Shown: positions 1 to 5,784, counted from the first letter of the stretch. The stretch is DNA of 6,426 nt from Treponema sp. (GCA_031284195.1 JAITAI010000095.1:1-6426), one strand, 5' to 3'. The notes: generated from the letters alone by a model not told the origin. Made by a program: numbers and translations.

Positions 1-7
1 GGCCATA

Positions 8-51
8 CAAAGGCAAAGCAGCACGGCCGCGGTCTTCCTGCTTTGCCTTTG
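8..51. terminator. 14-bp perfect stem-loop, probable end of the leftward dehydrogenase unit
   Basis: CAAAGGCAAAGCAG at 8-21 is the exact reverse complement of 38-51, with a 16-nt GC-rich loop between. It lies 75 nt beyond the stop codon of the leftward dehydrogenase gene, where a transcription end is expected. Neither strand has a run of T directly after the stem, so it is not a textbook Rho-independent terminator. It could instead be a 3'-end stabilising hairpin or a copy of a dispersed palindromic repeat. The stem is seen directly; its role is inferred. Confidence 0.5.
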
Positions 52-125
52 CGCTTAGTTCCCGTATCGTTGGTGGCGTACCTTGAGCTTCAGCGTCACA
101 ACAAACCCAAAACGCCCACCGGGGA

Positions 126-1160
126 TCAGGATAAATCGATCATCACCTTGACTACCTCAGGATGGCCTGCAGCAGCGTACTCATAGGCAGCAACCGCATC
201 GTCAAAGGGGAAGGTCTTGCTGATAAGTCGCTTTACGTCAATCTTCCCCGCGCTCACCAGCGCAAGGGCCCGGTCAAAGGCGTTGGTATACCGGAATATG
301 GTGGCAATGCTGATACCCCGGGCCTGCAGCAGAGTTACATCCAGGGGAACCGTGCCGTTCATCATACCCACCAGGACCACCTTCCCGCCCGGTTTAGCGC
401 ACTTGAAAAAGTCAGGGTAAACCCGGGGACTTCCCGATGCTTCGATAATGATATCTACCCCCCGGCCTGCAGTTTCGTGGAGAATCCGCTCTAGTAGGGG
501 CTCCGTAGCGGTATTGATGGGCGCCACCTGAGCATAGGATGCGGCAATCTCCAGTTTTTCCGCTTTGACATCAGCTACAAAGACCTGACTGCACCCTCCA
601 GCCAAAACGGAAAGGGTACTCATGATACCGATGGTTCCTGCGCCGATCACCAGGGCAGTATCTCCCGGACTAATATGGGCCTGCTTCGCCGCCTCAATAC
701 CGATAGCCAGGGGTTCCATCATGGCTCCCTCTCTTGGGCTCAGCCCTGCGGGAACCTTGAAGCAAAACGGGGCAGGATGCACCACGGTTTCCCGCAGGCA
801 CCCATGTACCGGCGGGGTGGCCCAAAACACCACCCCTGGATCGAGGTTATACCGACCGGCCAAGACCTCTGGGGAGAATGCCCGAGGGATCCCCGGCTCC
901 ATGCAGACCAGATCGCCTAGGGCCACATTGGTTACTGCCGAGCCTTTTTCAATGACCACCCCTGCAGCCTCATGTCCCAGGATCATCGGTTCCTGGAGGA
1001 TAAAATCACCGATGGCCCCTTCCAGATAATAGTGGATATCGCTGCCGCAGATACCGCAGGCTTGTACCTGTATTCTCACGTCCTGGGGCCCCAAGGTCTC
1101 TTCAAGGGGAAAATCCCGCAGCCGCAGGTGTTTGACGTGTTCCAAAACCAAGGCTTTCAT
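126..1160 (-). CDS. Zinc-dependent NAD-type polyol dehydrogenase, xylitol/sorbitol dehydrogenase-like (MDR superfamily)
   Basis: This cytosolic enzyme of 344 residues, the usual length for the family, should oxidise a sugar alcohol to a ketose (for example xylitol to xylulose) with NAD+. The N-terminal GroES-like domain (about residues 1-140) has C35-G-I-C-G-S-D and G-H-E at 62-64, and E149 lies in M-M-E-P. C35, H63, E64 and E149 are the expected catalytic-zinc shell. The Rossmann domain carries GAGTIG at 173-178. D197 after the second strand fits NAD+ rather than NADP+. The four cysteines of a structural zinc lobe are absent: residues 88-120 read E-P-G-I-P ... Y-N-L-D-P ... F-W-A-T-P-P-V-H-G, as in bacterial xylitol dehydrogenases. 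AGGAG (complement of 1168-1172) sits 7 nt before the ATG and supports this start. It lies 74 nt downstream of the lipoprotein gene on the same strand. The family is secure; the exact polyol is not. Confidence 0.9.
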   Translation of the reverse strand: MKALVLEHVKHLRLRDFPLEETLGPQDVRIQVQACGICGSDIHYYLEGAIGDFILQEPMILGHEAAGVVIEKGSAVTNVALGDLVCMEPGIPRAFSPEVLAGRYNLDPGVVFWATPPVHGCLRETVVHPAPFCFKVPAGLSPREGAMMEPLAIGIEAAKQAHISPGDTALVIGAGTIGIMSTLSVLAGGCSQVFVADVKAEKLEIAASYAQVAPINTATEPLLERILHETAGRGVDIIIEASGSPRVYPDFFKCAKPGGKVVLVGMMNGTVPLDVTLLQARGISIATIFRYTNAFDRALALVSAGKIDVKRLISKTFPFDDAVAAYEYAAAGHPEVVKVMIDLS

Positions 1161-1187
1161 GTCTATACTCCTGTTTGTTATTAGTAC

Positions 1188-1221
1188 CGCTTCGATACGC
1201 TTCTCTTAAGAAGCCGAAGCG
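1188..1221. promoter_or_regulatory. Intercistronic stem-loop between lipoprotein and dehydrogenase genes
   Basis: CGCTTCG (1188-1194) pairs with CGAAGCG (1215-1221). Inside it GCTTCT (1199-1204) pairs with AGAAGC (1209-1214), leaving a 4-nt loop and a 4-nt one-sided bulge, for 13 base pairs in all. On the leftward transcript it falls after the lipoprotein stop and before the dehydrogenase ribosome site. No T-run follows, so full termination is unlikely. An mRNA processing or stability element, or an operator for a dehydrogenase promoter, both remain possible. Confidence 0.5.
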
Positions 1222-1234
1222 TAGATTCAAAAAA

Positions 1235-1927
1235 CTAAAAGTAGGGGTCGGAAACCGGTTCCTCTTCGGTTTCCACGGGAATACCCTGCGCTTCCAGGAT
1301 CCTTTCAAGGTAAGCCGGATCAAAGAAGGCCGCCACTTTATCCGCCATACTGCGGGTAAAATAGGCGGTAATCTGAAGGGACATCCGGGAATCATCAGCG
1401 CTGGGCATTACGGTGTCCCGGGCTTCCCGCTGTACTACTATAAAATAGGGGCTATTCCCCTTAAATCGATACCCCAAGTCCATCCGGGGATAGGAACAGG
1501 CGTTCACGGAAAAAGCAAACTGTCCCCATTCAGCCCGGGCATTGACGCTTCCGTAAGCGGTCCGGGATTTTGATGCCTTAGTACTGAGGTTCCGGGCCTC
1601 GAAATCTGCATGGTACTGCTGCACCGCGGCGATGAATTGCTCTCTCCCAGTTCGATCCCAATACTGCCGGTAGATGACCGTCTGGTATCGAAACTCCAAG
1701 GAAACCGTATCATCCCGAGGGTTAAACTGCACGGGAACATCCTTAGTATCCAAGGCAGCGGAGAATAGTTGATCAAATGCAATCCCTACCGACCCCAAGG
1801 GAATAGGATCCACATCTGCGATCATAGTCCGATTCTTAGGCGCCTGGCTTACACAAGATACTACGAATAACACCGGAATTAAGGAACAACCTATCTTTTT
1901 CACCACATGTATCATACTACCCATCAT
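1235..1927 (-). CDS. Predicted lipoprotein of unknown function
   Basis: The 230-residue product has a short basic N-region (V-V-K-K), a hydrophobic stretch at about 12-23 and L-F-V-V-S-C ending at C25. This loose lipobox suits spirochaetes, so the mature protein should be a lipid-anchored envelope protein. The remainder is globular, with alternating polar and aromatic segments (F79-R80-Y81, Y86-R87-Q88-Y89-W90, Y153-R154-F155, Y161-F-I-V-V-Q) and an acidic tail (E220-E223). I recognise no enzymatic motif. The start is uncertain: the ATG at 1925-1927 has no ribosome site of its own but overlaps the stop of a mini-ORF in an ATGA arrangement. An in-frame ATG at 1913-1915 is an alternative and gives a more typical short leader (cysteine at residue 21). 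A promoter lies about 105 nt upstream. The dehydrogenase gene follows after 74 nt, so the two are probably co-transcribed. Confidence 0.8.
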   Translation of the reverse strand: MMGSMIHVVKKIGCSLIPVLFVVSCVSQAPKNRTMIADVDPIPLGSVGIAFDQLFSAALDTKDVPVQFNPRDDTVSLEFRYQTVIYRQYWDRTGREQFIAAVQQYHADFEARNLSTKASKSRTAYGSVNARAEWGQFAFSVNACSYPRMDLGYRFKGNSPYFIVVQREARDTVMPSADDSRMSLQITAYFTRSMADKVAAFFDPAYLERILEAQGIPVETEEEPVSDPYF

Positions 1928-1944
1928 ACCACGTACCGGCTCAT
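1924..1944 (-). CDS. Six-codon upstream mini-ORF overlapping the lipoprotein start
   Basis: On the leftward strand GGAG (complement of 1952-1955) is followed after 7 nt by ATG at 1944-1942, then five further codons (M-S-R-Y-V-V) and TGA at 1926-1924. The TGA shares bases with the lipoprotein ATG (1927-1925) as ATGA, the usual layout for stop-restart translational coupling. This is the only good ribosome site near the lipoprotein start, and it is out of frame with that gene. The alternatives are chance, or an indel that separated an original start from its gene. The layout is seen directly; translation is inferred. Confidence 0.35.
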   Translation of the reverse strand: MSRYVV

Positions 1945-2038
1945 AAAACCACTCCAGGTAAGCCCTAGCAGGTTGGGGAACCTACAAGGCCCAGGGTAAT
2001 CTCAACCGCAATTATCCTCTGACGCATAACCGATCATA

Positions 2039-2066
2039 ATTAGAGGTCAGACTTAACCAGTGTCAA
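2039..2066 (-). promoter_or_regulatory. Leftward promoter for lipoprotein (and probably dehydrogenase)
   Basis: Read leftward, a perfect -35 TTGACA (complement of 2061-2066) is followed by a 16-nt spacer and -10 TCTAAT (complement of 2039-2044), five of six bases matching consensus. Transcription would start near 2031, giving a leader of about 105-115 nt before the lipoprotein. GTCAGAC at 2046-2052 lies inside the spacer and further GTCAGA copies lie just upstream of the -35, so a protein bound to these repeats could control it. Confidence 0.55.
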
Positions 2067-2069
2067 GGG

Positions 2070-2090
2070 TCAGACATAGCCTATGTCAGA
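2070..2090. promoter_or_regulatory. 21-bp quasi-palindrome with GTCAGA repeats, candidate operator
   Basis: GACATAG-C-CTATGTC at 2073-2087 is a perfect palindrome around one base. With one mismatch it extends to 2070-2090. GTCAGA occurs three times close together, at 2046, 2069 and 2085, the first within the leftward promoter spacer. The palindrome ends 4 bp upstream of that promoter's -35, a normal place for a dimeric regulator. The partner protein is not in the window. Confidence 0.45.
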
Positions 2091-2223
2091 AGCCTGTCCC
2101 GACCGCCGAACCCTGTGAAGGGGTATACCGCAGGGGATAATTGCGATCTCAATAATACATTCTTGCATGATATTGTATTGGGCGGAGGTACATGACCTTG
2201 CCCCGGTACTTCTTTTCCCCTTA

Positions 2224-2252
2224 TTGATGTTATGGGTAGAAAAAGATATACT
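2224..2252 (+). promoter_or_regulatory. Promoter of the amino-acid ABC operon
   Basis: TTGATG at 2224-2229, a 17-nt spacer and TATACT at 2247-2252 form a good sigma-70-type promoter (four and five of six consensus bases). The expected start is at 2258-2260. This gives a leader of about 62 nt before the solute-binding gene, and transcription would begin at the foot of the stem-loop at 2259-2299. Confidence 0.6.
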
Positions 2253-2258
2253 TCCCTA

Positions 2259-2299
2259 GGCTTCACGGGATCCTCTTCGGGACACATCCGCATGAAGCC
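2259..2299 (+). promoter_or_regulatory. 5'-terminal stem-loop in the ABC operon leader
   Basis: GGCTTCA (2259-2265) pairs with TGAAGCC (2293-2299). Stacked inside, CGG-AT (2266-2271, with G2269 bulged) pairs with ATCCG (2286-2290), and a C-TTCG-G tetraloop motif lies at 2275-2280. It ends 7 nt before the AAGGAG ribosome site (2307-2312). Because it begins at the predicted transcription start, it should protect the 5' end of the mRNA. A riboregulatory role is less likely, as no known riboswitch motif is visible. Confidence 0.5.
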
Positions 2300-2320
2300 T
2301 TATTTTAAGGAGAGAGAATA

Positions 2321-3163
2321 ATGAAAAGAGTGGTTATGGCCGGGGTTTGTGCATTGTTTGCACTCAACGGTGTATTTGCCGGCGCTAAGAAGGAGGCGCC
2401 GGCGTCAAAGGGTACTCAGCAGGAGGCCCCTGAGTCGGATGCTTCCCTCCAGAACGTACTGGCCAAGAAGAAATTGATCCTGGGTCTGGATGATTCGTTC
2501 CCCCCCATGGGGTTCCGCAATGAATCCAATGAAATCGTGGGGTACGATGTGGATCTGGCCAGGGAAGTTGCTTCCCGGTTGGGAATAGAGCTCGTACTCC
2601 AGCCTATTGACTGGAACGCCAAGGAACAGGAGCTGAATACCGGGGAAATTGATTGCATTTGGAATGGATTTACCATCACCGAAGAGCGGAAGGCGGCCCT
2701 TACCTTCACGAAGCCCTATTTGAAGAACGCCCAGGTGATAGTGGTCAAGGCCGATGCAGCCTATACTACGCTTCAAGATCTAGCAGGAAAAACCGCAGGG
2801 CTTCAGGCAGGGTCGTCTTCGGTGGAGGCTTTGAACGAATCGACCGCATTAAAGGCCAGTCTCAAAGAGGTGATTGAATACAAAGAATACCTGACTGCTT
2901 TGATGGACCTGGAAGTAGGCGGGGTGGATGCCATTATCATGGATCTAGTGGTAGCTAATGACAATATTACCCGTTCAGGGAAAGCCTTCCGTATTTTGGA
3001 AGAAACCCTGGCCCCGGAAGAATTTGGTATCGGATTCCGAAAGGGCGATCTAGCCTTGGCGAATAAGGTCTGGGAAACGCTGGAAGCCATGGCCCACGAT
3101 GGAACCGTGAGCCGCCTGACGGCGAAATGGTTCGGTGCGGATATTTCCATTATTGGTAAATAG
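2321..3163 (+). CDS. Periplasmic solute-binding protein, family 3, polar amino-acid ABC transporter
   Basis: This 280-residue protein should capture an amino acid in the periplasm and deliver it to the permease. Residues 1-20 are a Sec signal (K2-R3, hydrophobic core, V-F-A) with likely cleavage at A20|G21. There is no lipobox cysteine, so it looks free rather than lipid-anchored. A low-complexity linker follows (about 22-42). The family 3 signature reads G-Y-D-V-D-L-A from 74. R123 in T-I-T-E-E-R matches the arginine that holds the ligand carboxylate in HisJ-like proteins. D208 in I-I-M-D fits the amino-group-binding aspartate. G-L-Q-A-G-S-S-S at 160-167 is the usual second-lobe motif. AAGGAG lies 8 nt before the ATG. 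The permease starts 8 nt after the stop. The exact amino acid cannot be read from sequence. Confidence 0.93.
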   Translation: MKRVVMAGVCALFALNGVFAGAKKEAPASKGTQQEAPESDASLQNVLAKKKLILGLDDSFPPMGFRNESNEIVGYDVDLAREVASRLGIELVLQPIDWNAKEQELNTGEIDCIWNGFTITEERKAALTFTKPYLKNAQVIVVKADAAYTTLQDLAGKTAGLQAGSSSVEALNESTALKASLKEVIEYKEYLTALMDLEVGGVDAIIMDLVVANDNITRSGKAFRILEETLAPEEFGIGFRKGDLALANKVWETLEAMAHDGTVSRLTAKWFGADISIIGK

Positions 3164-3171
3164 AGGCAATC

Positions 3172-3873
3172 ATGGTTCAAATGCTGGGTATCATGCTACA
3201 GGGAGCGGTAATCTCGTTGGAGGTATTTTTTCTTACCCTGCTTTTTTCCCTACCCTTGGCAATGCCGCTGGCATTTGGACGGATGTCGAGCCATAAGGTG
3301 ATTCGGGGGGTAATTAATGGGTATCTGTTAATCATGCGCGGAACGCCCCTGATCTTGCAGCTTATCTTTATTTATTTTGCCCCCAAGTATCTCTATAAAG
3401 TCCTCCATGATCGGTTTGGAACGGTCATACTTTCCCCGGAATTCTGGCAGTTCCTCCGGTTTGTGTTGTCCTATGACCGTTTTGTCGCGGTTATCATCGC
3501 TTTTGTGCTGAACTATGCGGCGTATTTTGCAGAAATCTACCGGGGCGGGATAGAATCCATCGCCAAAGGCCAATATGAAGCCTCCAAGGTCCTGGGATTC
3601 ACCTCTTCTCAGACCTTTGGGAGGATCGTTTTGCCCCAGGTTATTAAGCGGATCTTACCTGCCACGGGAAACGAGGTGATCACCTTGGTTAAGGACACGG
3701 CGTTGGCCCAAACCATCGGTGTGGCGGAGCTGTTCCATGCAGCCCAAAATGCCTCTGCCCGGGAATTTTCCACCTTGCCGATCTTTATCGCAGGGGTGTT
3801 CTATTTTATTATGAACTGGGGGGTTTCTTTGACCTTCACCTGGTATGAAAAGAAACTTTCCTATTATGAATAA
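3172..3873 (+). CDS. Amino-acid ABC transporter permease (HisM/GlnP type)
   Basis: This 233-residue inner-membrane protein, normal in length for the family, forms the transport channel. Hydrophobic segments lie at about 7-34, 45-69, 102-122 and 202-224, with a likely further one near 160-182. The conserved G-T-P-L at 57-60 and the EAA loop (E136-A-S-K-V-L-G142, then I152-V-L-P155), which docks the ATPase, are both clear. N114-Y-A-A-Y-F-A-E-I-Y-R-G-G is characteristic of polar amino-acid permeases. Only one permease gene is present, so a homodimer is expected. AGAGG lies just upstream of the ATG, overlapping the end of the previous gene, and the 8-nt gap indicates co-transcription. Which of several amino acids is carried remains open. 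Confidence 0.93.
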   Translation: MVQMLGIMLQGAVISLEVFFLTLLFSLPLAMPLAFGRMSSHKVIRGVINGYLLIMRGTPLILQLIFIYFAPKYLYKVLHDRFGTVILSPEFWQFLRFVLSYDRFVAVIIAFVLNYAAYFAEIYRGGIESIAKGQYEASKVLGFTSSQTFGRIVLPQVIKRILPATGNEVITLVKDTALAQTIGVAELFHAAQNASAREFSTLPIFIAGVFYFIMNWGVSLTFTWYEKKLSYYE

Positions 3874-3927
3874 CCTATGCCTAATCATGGTATGGGTAAA
3901 ACATCCTATAATAAGGAATGAACCGGT

Positions 3928-4674
3928 ATGGAAGTAATCAACGTTGAGGGGGTTTCTAAATCCTTTGGGAATTGTCCGGTGTTACAGCGAGTATCCTTTA
4001 CCGTAGCCCAAGGTGAAGTGGTGGCCATCATTGGACCCTCAGGATCAGGGAAGTCCACCCTGCTCAGGTCCATTACCCATCTGGAATTGATTGACCAGGG
4101 CAGCATCACCTTGGCCGGTTCGGTCATGGTCCAGGACGGGGTTTATGCCCCTGCCTCGGTACTTCGCCGGGTATGCCTCAAGGTAGGCCTGGTGTTTCAG
4201 AACTTCAATCTGTTCCCCCATTTCTCGGTGCTTCGGAACATTACCGAGGCTCAGGTTCACGTACTTCACCGTACCAAAGGAGAAGCTGAGGCCAGGGCGC
4301 GGAATCTTCTGGAAAAGATGGGGCTCTCGGAAAAAGCTGCTGCCTACCCCTGCGCCTTATCCGGTGGGCAGCAGCAGCGGGTTTCCATTGCCCGTGCCCT
4401 TGCCTTGGACCCGGAGGTACTGTTCTTTGATGAACCCACGAGCGCCTTGGACCCGGAACTGACCGGAGAGATCCTCATGGTAATCCGGGCTCTGGCAGCG
4501 GAAAAAATGACCATGGTTATTGTTACCCATGAAATGGCCTTTGCCCGGGATGTGGCCGACCGGGTGCTCTTCATGGACGGAGGGGTTTTCATTGAATCGG
4601 GCCCTGCAGCGGATCTCATCGACCACCCGCAGCAGGAACGGACCAAGGCTTTTTTGAAGCGGATAAACGGGTGA
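3928..4674 (+). CDS. Amino-acid ABC transporter ATP-binding protein (GlnQ/HisP type)
   Basis: This 248-residue cytosolic ATPase powers the importer as a dimer. All motifs are intact: Walker A G36-P-S-G-S-G-K-S-T44, Q-loop Q91, signature L144-S-G-G-Q-Q-Q150, Walker B V164-L-F-F-D-E-P with catalytic E169, D-loop S172-A-L-D, and H201. E-P-T-S-A-L-D-P-E-L and the spacing match the polar amino-acid subfamily. AAGGAA (3913-3918) sits 9 nt before the ATG. It follows the permease after 54 nt, a longer gap than between the first two genes. That gap contains TATAAT at 3907-3912 but no matching -35, so co-transcription remains the simplest reading. No clear terminator follows the gene. Confidence 0.95.
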   Translation: MEVINVEGVSKSFGNCPVLQRVSFTVAQGEVVAIIGPSGSGKSTLLRSITHLELIDQGSITLAGSVMVQDGVYAPASVLRRVCLKVGLVFQNFNLFPHFSVLRNITEAQVHVLHRTKGEAEARARNLLEKMGLSEKAAAYPCALSGGQQQRVSIARALALDPEVLFFDEPTSALDPELTGEILMVIRALAAEKMTMVIVTHEMAFARDVADRVLFMDGGVFIESGPAADLIDHPQQERTKAFLKRING

Positions 4675-5272
4675 GGTGAGCAGCGGTTTGTAACAACCTT
4701 TACGGTATGAGCCCGTTTCACCCTCGGTTAGTTTTGAAACAGCCTAGCTCCGAGTCTTTTAAAGACCATCACAGCATGGGAGGATAAAGCCGGGAGATGC
4801 GCTTTTCGGTTCATCCCTTATAGCTTTATAGATAATTCCCTTATGTTAAAACCCCCTGGACAAGAGTAGGGATATGGACCTATCCAATAGCACAAACAGG
4901 GATCATCCCCAAGCACACCGCTGGAAAACCTGGGTTCAGCGACCTGAGAACCAGGATCCCCTCTTCCCCAAGGAGGAAGCGGGTAAGTCGCAAGCAAGAA
5001 ACCGCCTCGGTATTCCACCTCATGTATCGGTATATTCGCAAAAAGGCAAGTCCATCGGGCTGAACCCGTGCATCAACGCCTTGTTTAGCCAAAACTCCCC
5101 ACTCTACAAGGGGATACCTTTTGCCGCTACCCACAGCTACTCAAGAAAAGGAACGATGCTCAGCTTTGGAATAAGAAAGCCTGTTTTTTCTACAAGCCTG
5201 ATATGCAGTTACGAATAGCGGCCAAGGCACCCCCAAAACAGGATAGACCTAAACCCATTAACGGCATACCCC
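4675..5272. other. Gene-poor region of about 600 bp with short hairpins
   Basis: No open frame here has a convincing ribosome site or recognisable protein character. Overlapping frames of 66 to 114 codons run on both strands, which is typical of non-coding sequence at this GC content. Small inverted repeats are scattered through it: GTTTCA/TGAAAC at 4715-4740, GTCTTT-T-AAAGAC at 4754-4766, GGATA/TATCC at 4870-4885, GGGAT-C-ATCCC at 4899-4909 and a stronger stem at 4929-4955. None has a good T-run, so termination of the ABC operon is not clearly located. Decayed coding sequence, a dispersed repeat or a small RNA would all fit. Confidence 0.5.
4929..4955. other. Imperfect GC-rich stem-loop in the gene-poor region
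   Basis: CCTGG (4929-4933) pairs with CCAGG (4951-4955). Further pairing inside reaches CAG/CTG around a 4-nt CGAC loop, interrupted by a mismatch and a bulge. On the minus strand the stem is followed by TTTTCC, so it could act as a weak terminator for leftward transcripts from the small amphipathic protein gene about 320 bp away. Its role is unproven. Confidence 0.3.
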
Positions 5273-5623
5273 TCATTTATCCTTCCGGTTTTGCAGTTCT
5301 ACTTCTTTTTGTTCAATAACGTTCTTGGTTGAAGCGATTTCCGCGAGAATTTCTTTGATCTTGGGGGTGTCAGCGGTGATACTCTCTATCTTCTGGGTGA
5401 CTAAAGCTTCGTAAACTTCAAGGCCAAGACTATCGATTAACTTAAGGGTCTGTCCTTTAAGCTGCTTCATTTCTATGACCAATACCCCCTGCTCCCCGAG
5501 ATCTTGAGCCTTGGCGCCGGCTTTATTCACCCATTCCTTGGAAACTTGAAGCCCCTTTTCACTCCAATTTTGAGCCTTTTCTCCGGCTTTGGAAGCAAAT
5601 TTTTTTACCTTCTCAAATTTCAT
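5273..5623 (-). CDS. Small amphipathic coiled-coil protein with a 22-residue tandem repeat
   Basis: I chose the ATG at 5621-5623 because AGGGAGA (complement of 5631-5637) lies 7 nt upstream. A longer frame reaches 5704 but that ATG overlaps the predicted -10 element. The 116-residue product has no signal peptide, membrane span or cysteine and should be cytosolic. F9-A-S-K-A-G-E-K-A-Q recurs at W31-V-N-K-A-G-A-K-A-Q, each followed by a short acidic stretch ending E-K-G or E-Q-G, an exact 22-residue period typical of lipid- or surface-binding amphipathic helices. Residues 48-75 resemble the helical core of small bacterial proteins with K-x(n)-L-x-x-L-G-x-x-V-Y-E. Residues about 88-112 look like coiled coil, and the tail is charged. 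No enzymatic motif is present. A stress or envelope-surface role is possible but unproven. Confidence 0.75.
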   Translation of the reverse strand: MKFEKVKKFASKAGEKAQNWSEKGLQVSKEWVNKAGAKAQDLGEQGVLVIEMKQLKGQTLKLIDSLGLEVYEALVTQKIESITADTPKIKEILAEIASTKNVIEQKEVELQNRKDK

Positions 5624-5699
5624 GTGTTTTTCTCCCTGAATTAATGTACTCCACCTTGCACTGCCCGACTCATGGCGACTTGCTAGGTACTTATTTCTA

Positions 5700-5728
5700 T
5701 TCATAGGCTATATGTTCTGAATAATCAA
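5700..5728 (-). promoter_or_regulatory. Promoter of the small amphipathic protein gene
   Basis: Read leftward, TTGATT (complement of 5723-5728), a 17-nt spacer and TATGAA (complement of 5700-5705) form a plausible sigma-70-type promoter. Transcription would start near 5693, leaving a leader of about 70 nt. This places the start downstream of the ATG at 5704 and supports the shorter coding start at 5623. Confidence 0.5.
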
Positions 5729-5784
5729 GAGAATTCTTCAATATCCTTGTATAATACGTTGAGTTCTGATAACCTTATATATTA

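Larger units (their letters stand above)
2007..2145. repeat. Inverted pair of 15-mers flanking a central palindrome
   Basis: CGCAATTATCCTCTG at 2007-2021 recurs in reverse complement at 2131-2145 as CAGGGGATAATTGCG, with one mismatch. The pair is centred near 2076, close to the centre (2080) of the 21-bp quasi-palindrome, so the whole is nested. A seven-base ATCTCAA lies just outside each copy in direct orientation (2000-2006 and 2146-2152). It could be two binding sites of one regulator or the ends of a small decayed foldback element. Confidence 0.45.
1928..2320. other. Divergent intergenic region, 393 bp, holding both promoters and nested repeats
   Basis: No credible gene is present. From left to right it holds: the mini-ORF and its ribosome site; a small hairpin (AGGTT 1970-1974 with AACCT 1979-1983); a 15-mer at 2007-2021; the leftward promoter at 2039-2066; a 21-bp quasi-palindrome at 2070-2090; the inverted copy of the 15-mer at 2131-2145; a hairpin followed by TTTT at 2184-2216; and the rightward promoter and leader from 2224. 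The 2184-2216 hairpin (GAGGTAC with GTACTTC, one G-T pair) is terminator-like on the plus strand and could insulate the operon promoter from upstream reading. That role is a guess. Confidence 0.7.

Noticed and set aside
1..125. Possible partial coding sequence on either strand at the left edge
   Set aside because: Frames are open but contain the 14-bp palindrome, have no start or ribosome site in the window, and cannot be told from chance at this length.
2081..2293. Minus-strand open frame of 70 codons in the divergent intergenic region
   Set aside because: It runs across the operon promoter and leader and has no ribosome site; the regulatory reading explains the region better.
3874..3927. 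Internal promoter before the ATPase gene (TATAAT at 3907-3912)
   Set aside because: No acceptable -35 at 16-18 bp spacing; a simple operon gap explains it.
4929..4955. Possible TPP riboswitch fragment (CTGAGA-like bases)
   Set aside because: Only a few bases match; the conserved second half and helix layout are missing, and no thiamine gene follows.
4880..5134. Minus-strand open frame of 84 codons starting with GTG
   Set aside because: No ribosome site and no recognisable domain; overlaps competing frames in a region with no gene-like composition.
4874..5218. Plus-strand open frame of 114 codons after the ABC operon
   Set aside because: No proper ribosome site (AGGG is too close to the ATG), mixed low-character sequence, and equally long open frames on the opposite strand over the same bases.
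5624..5704. Longer N-terminus for the small amphipathic protein (27 extra residues)
   Set aside because: The upstream ATG overlaps the predicted -10 element and has no ribosome site, while the downstream ATG has AGGGAGA at ideal spacing.
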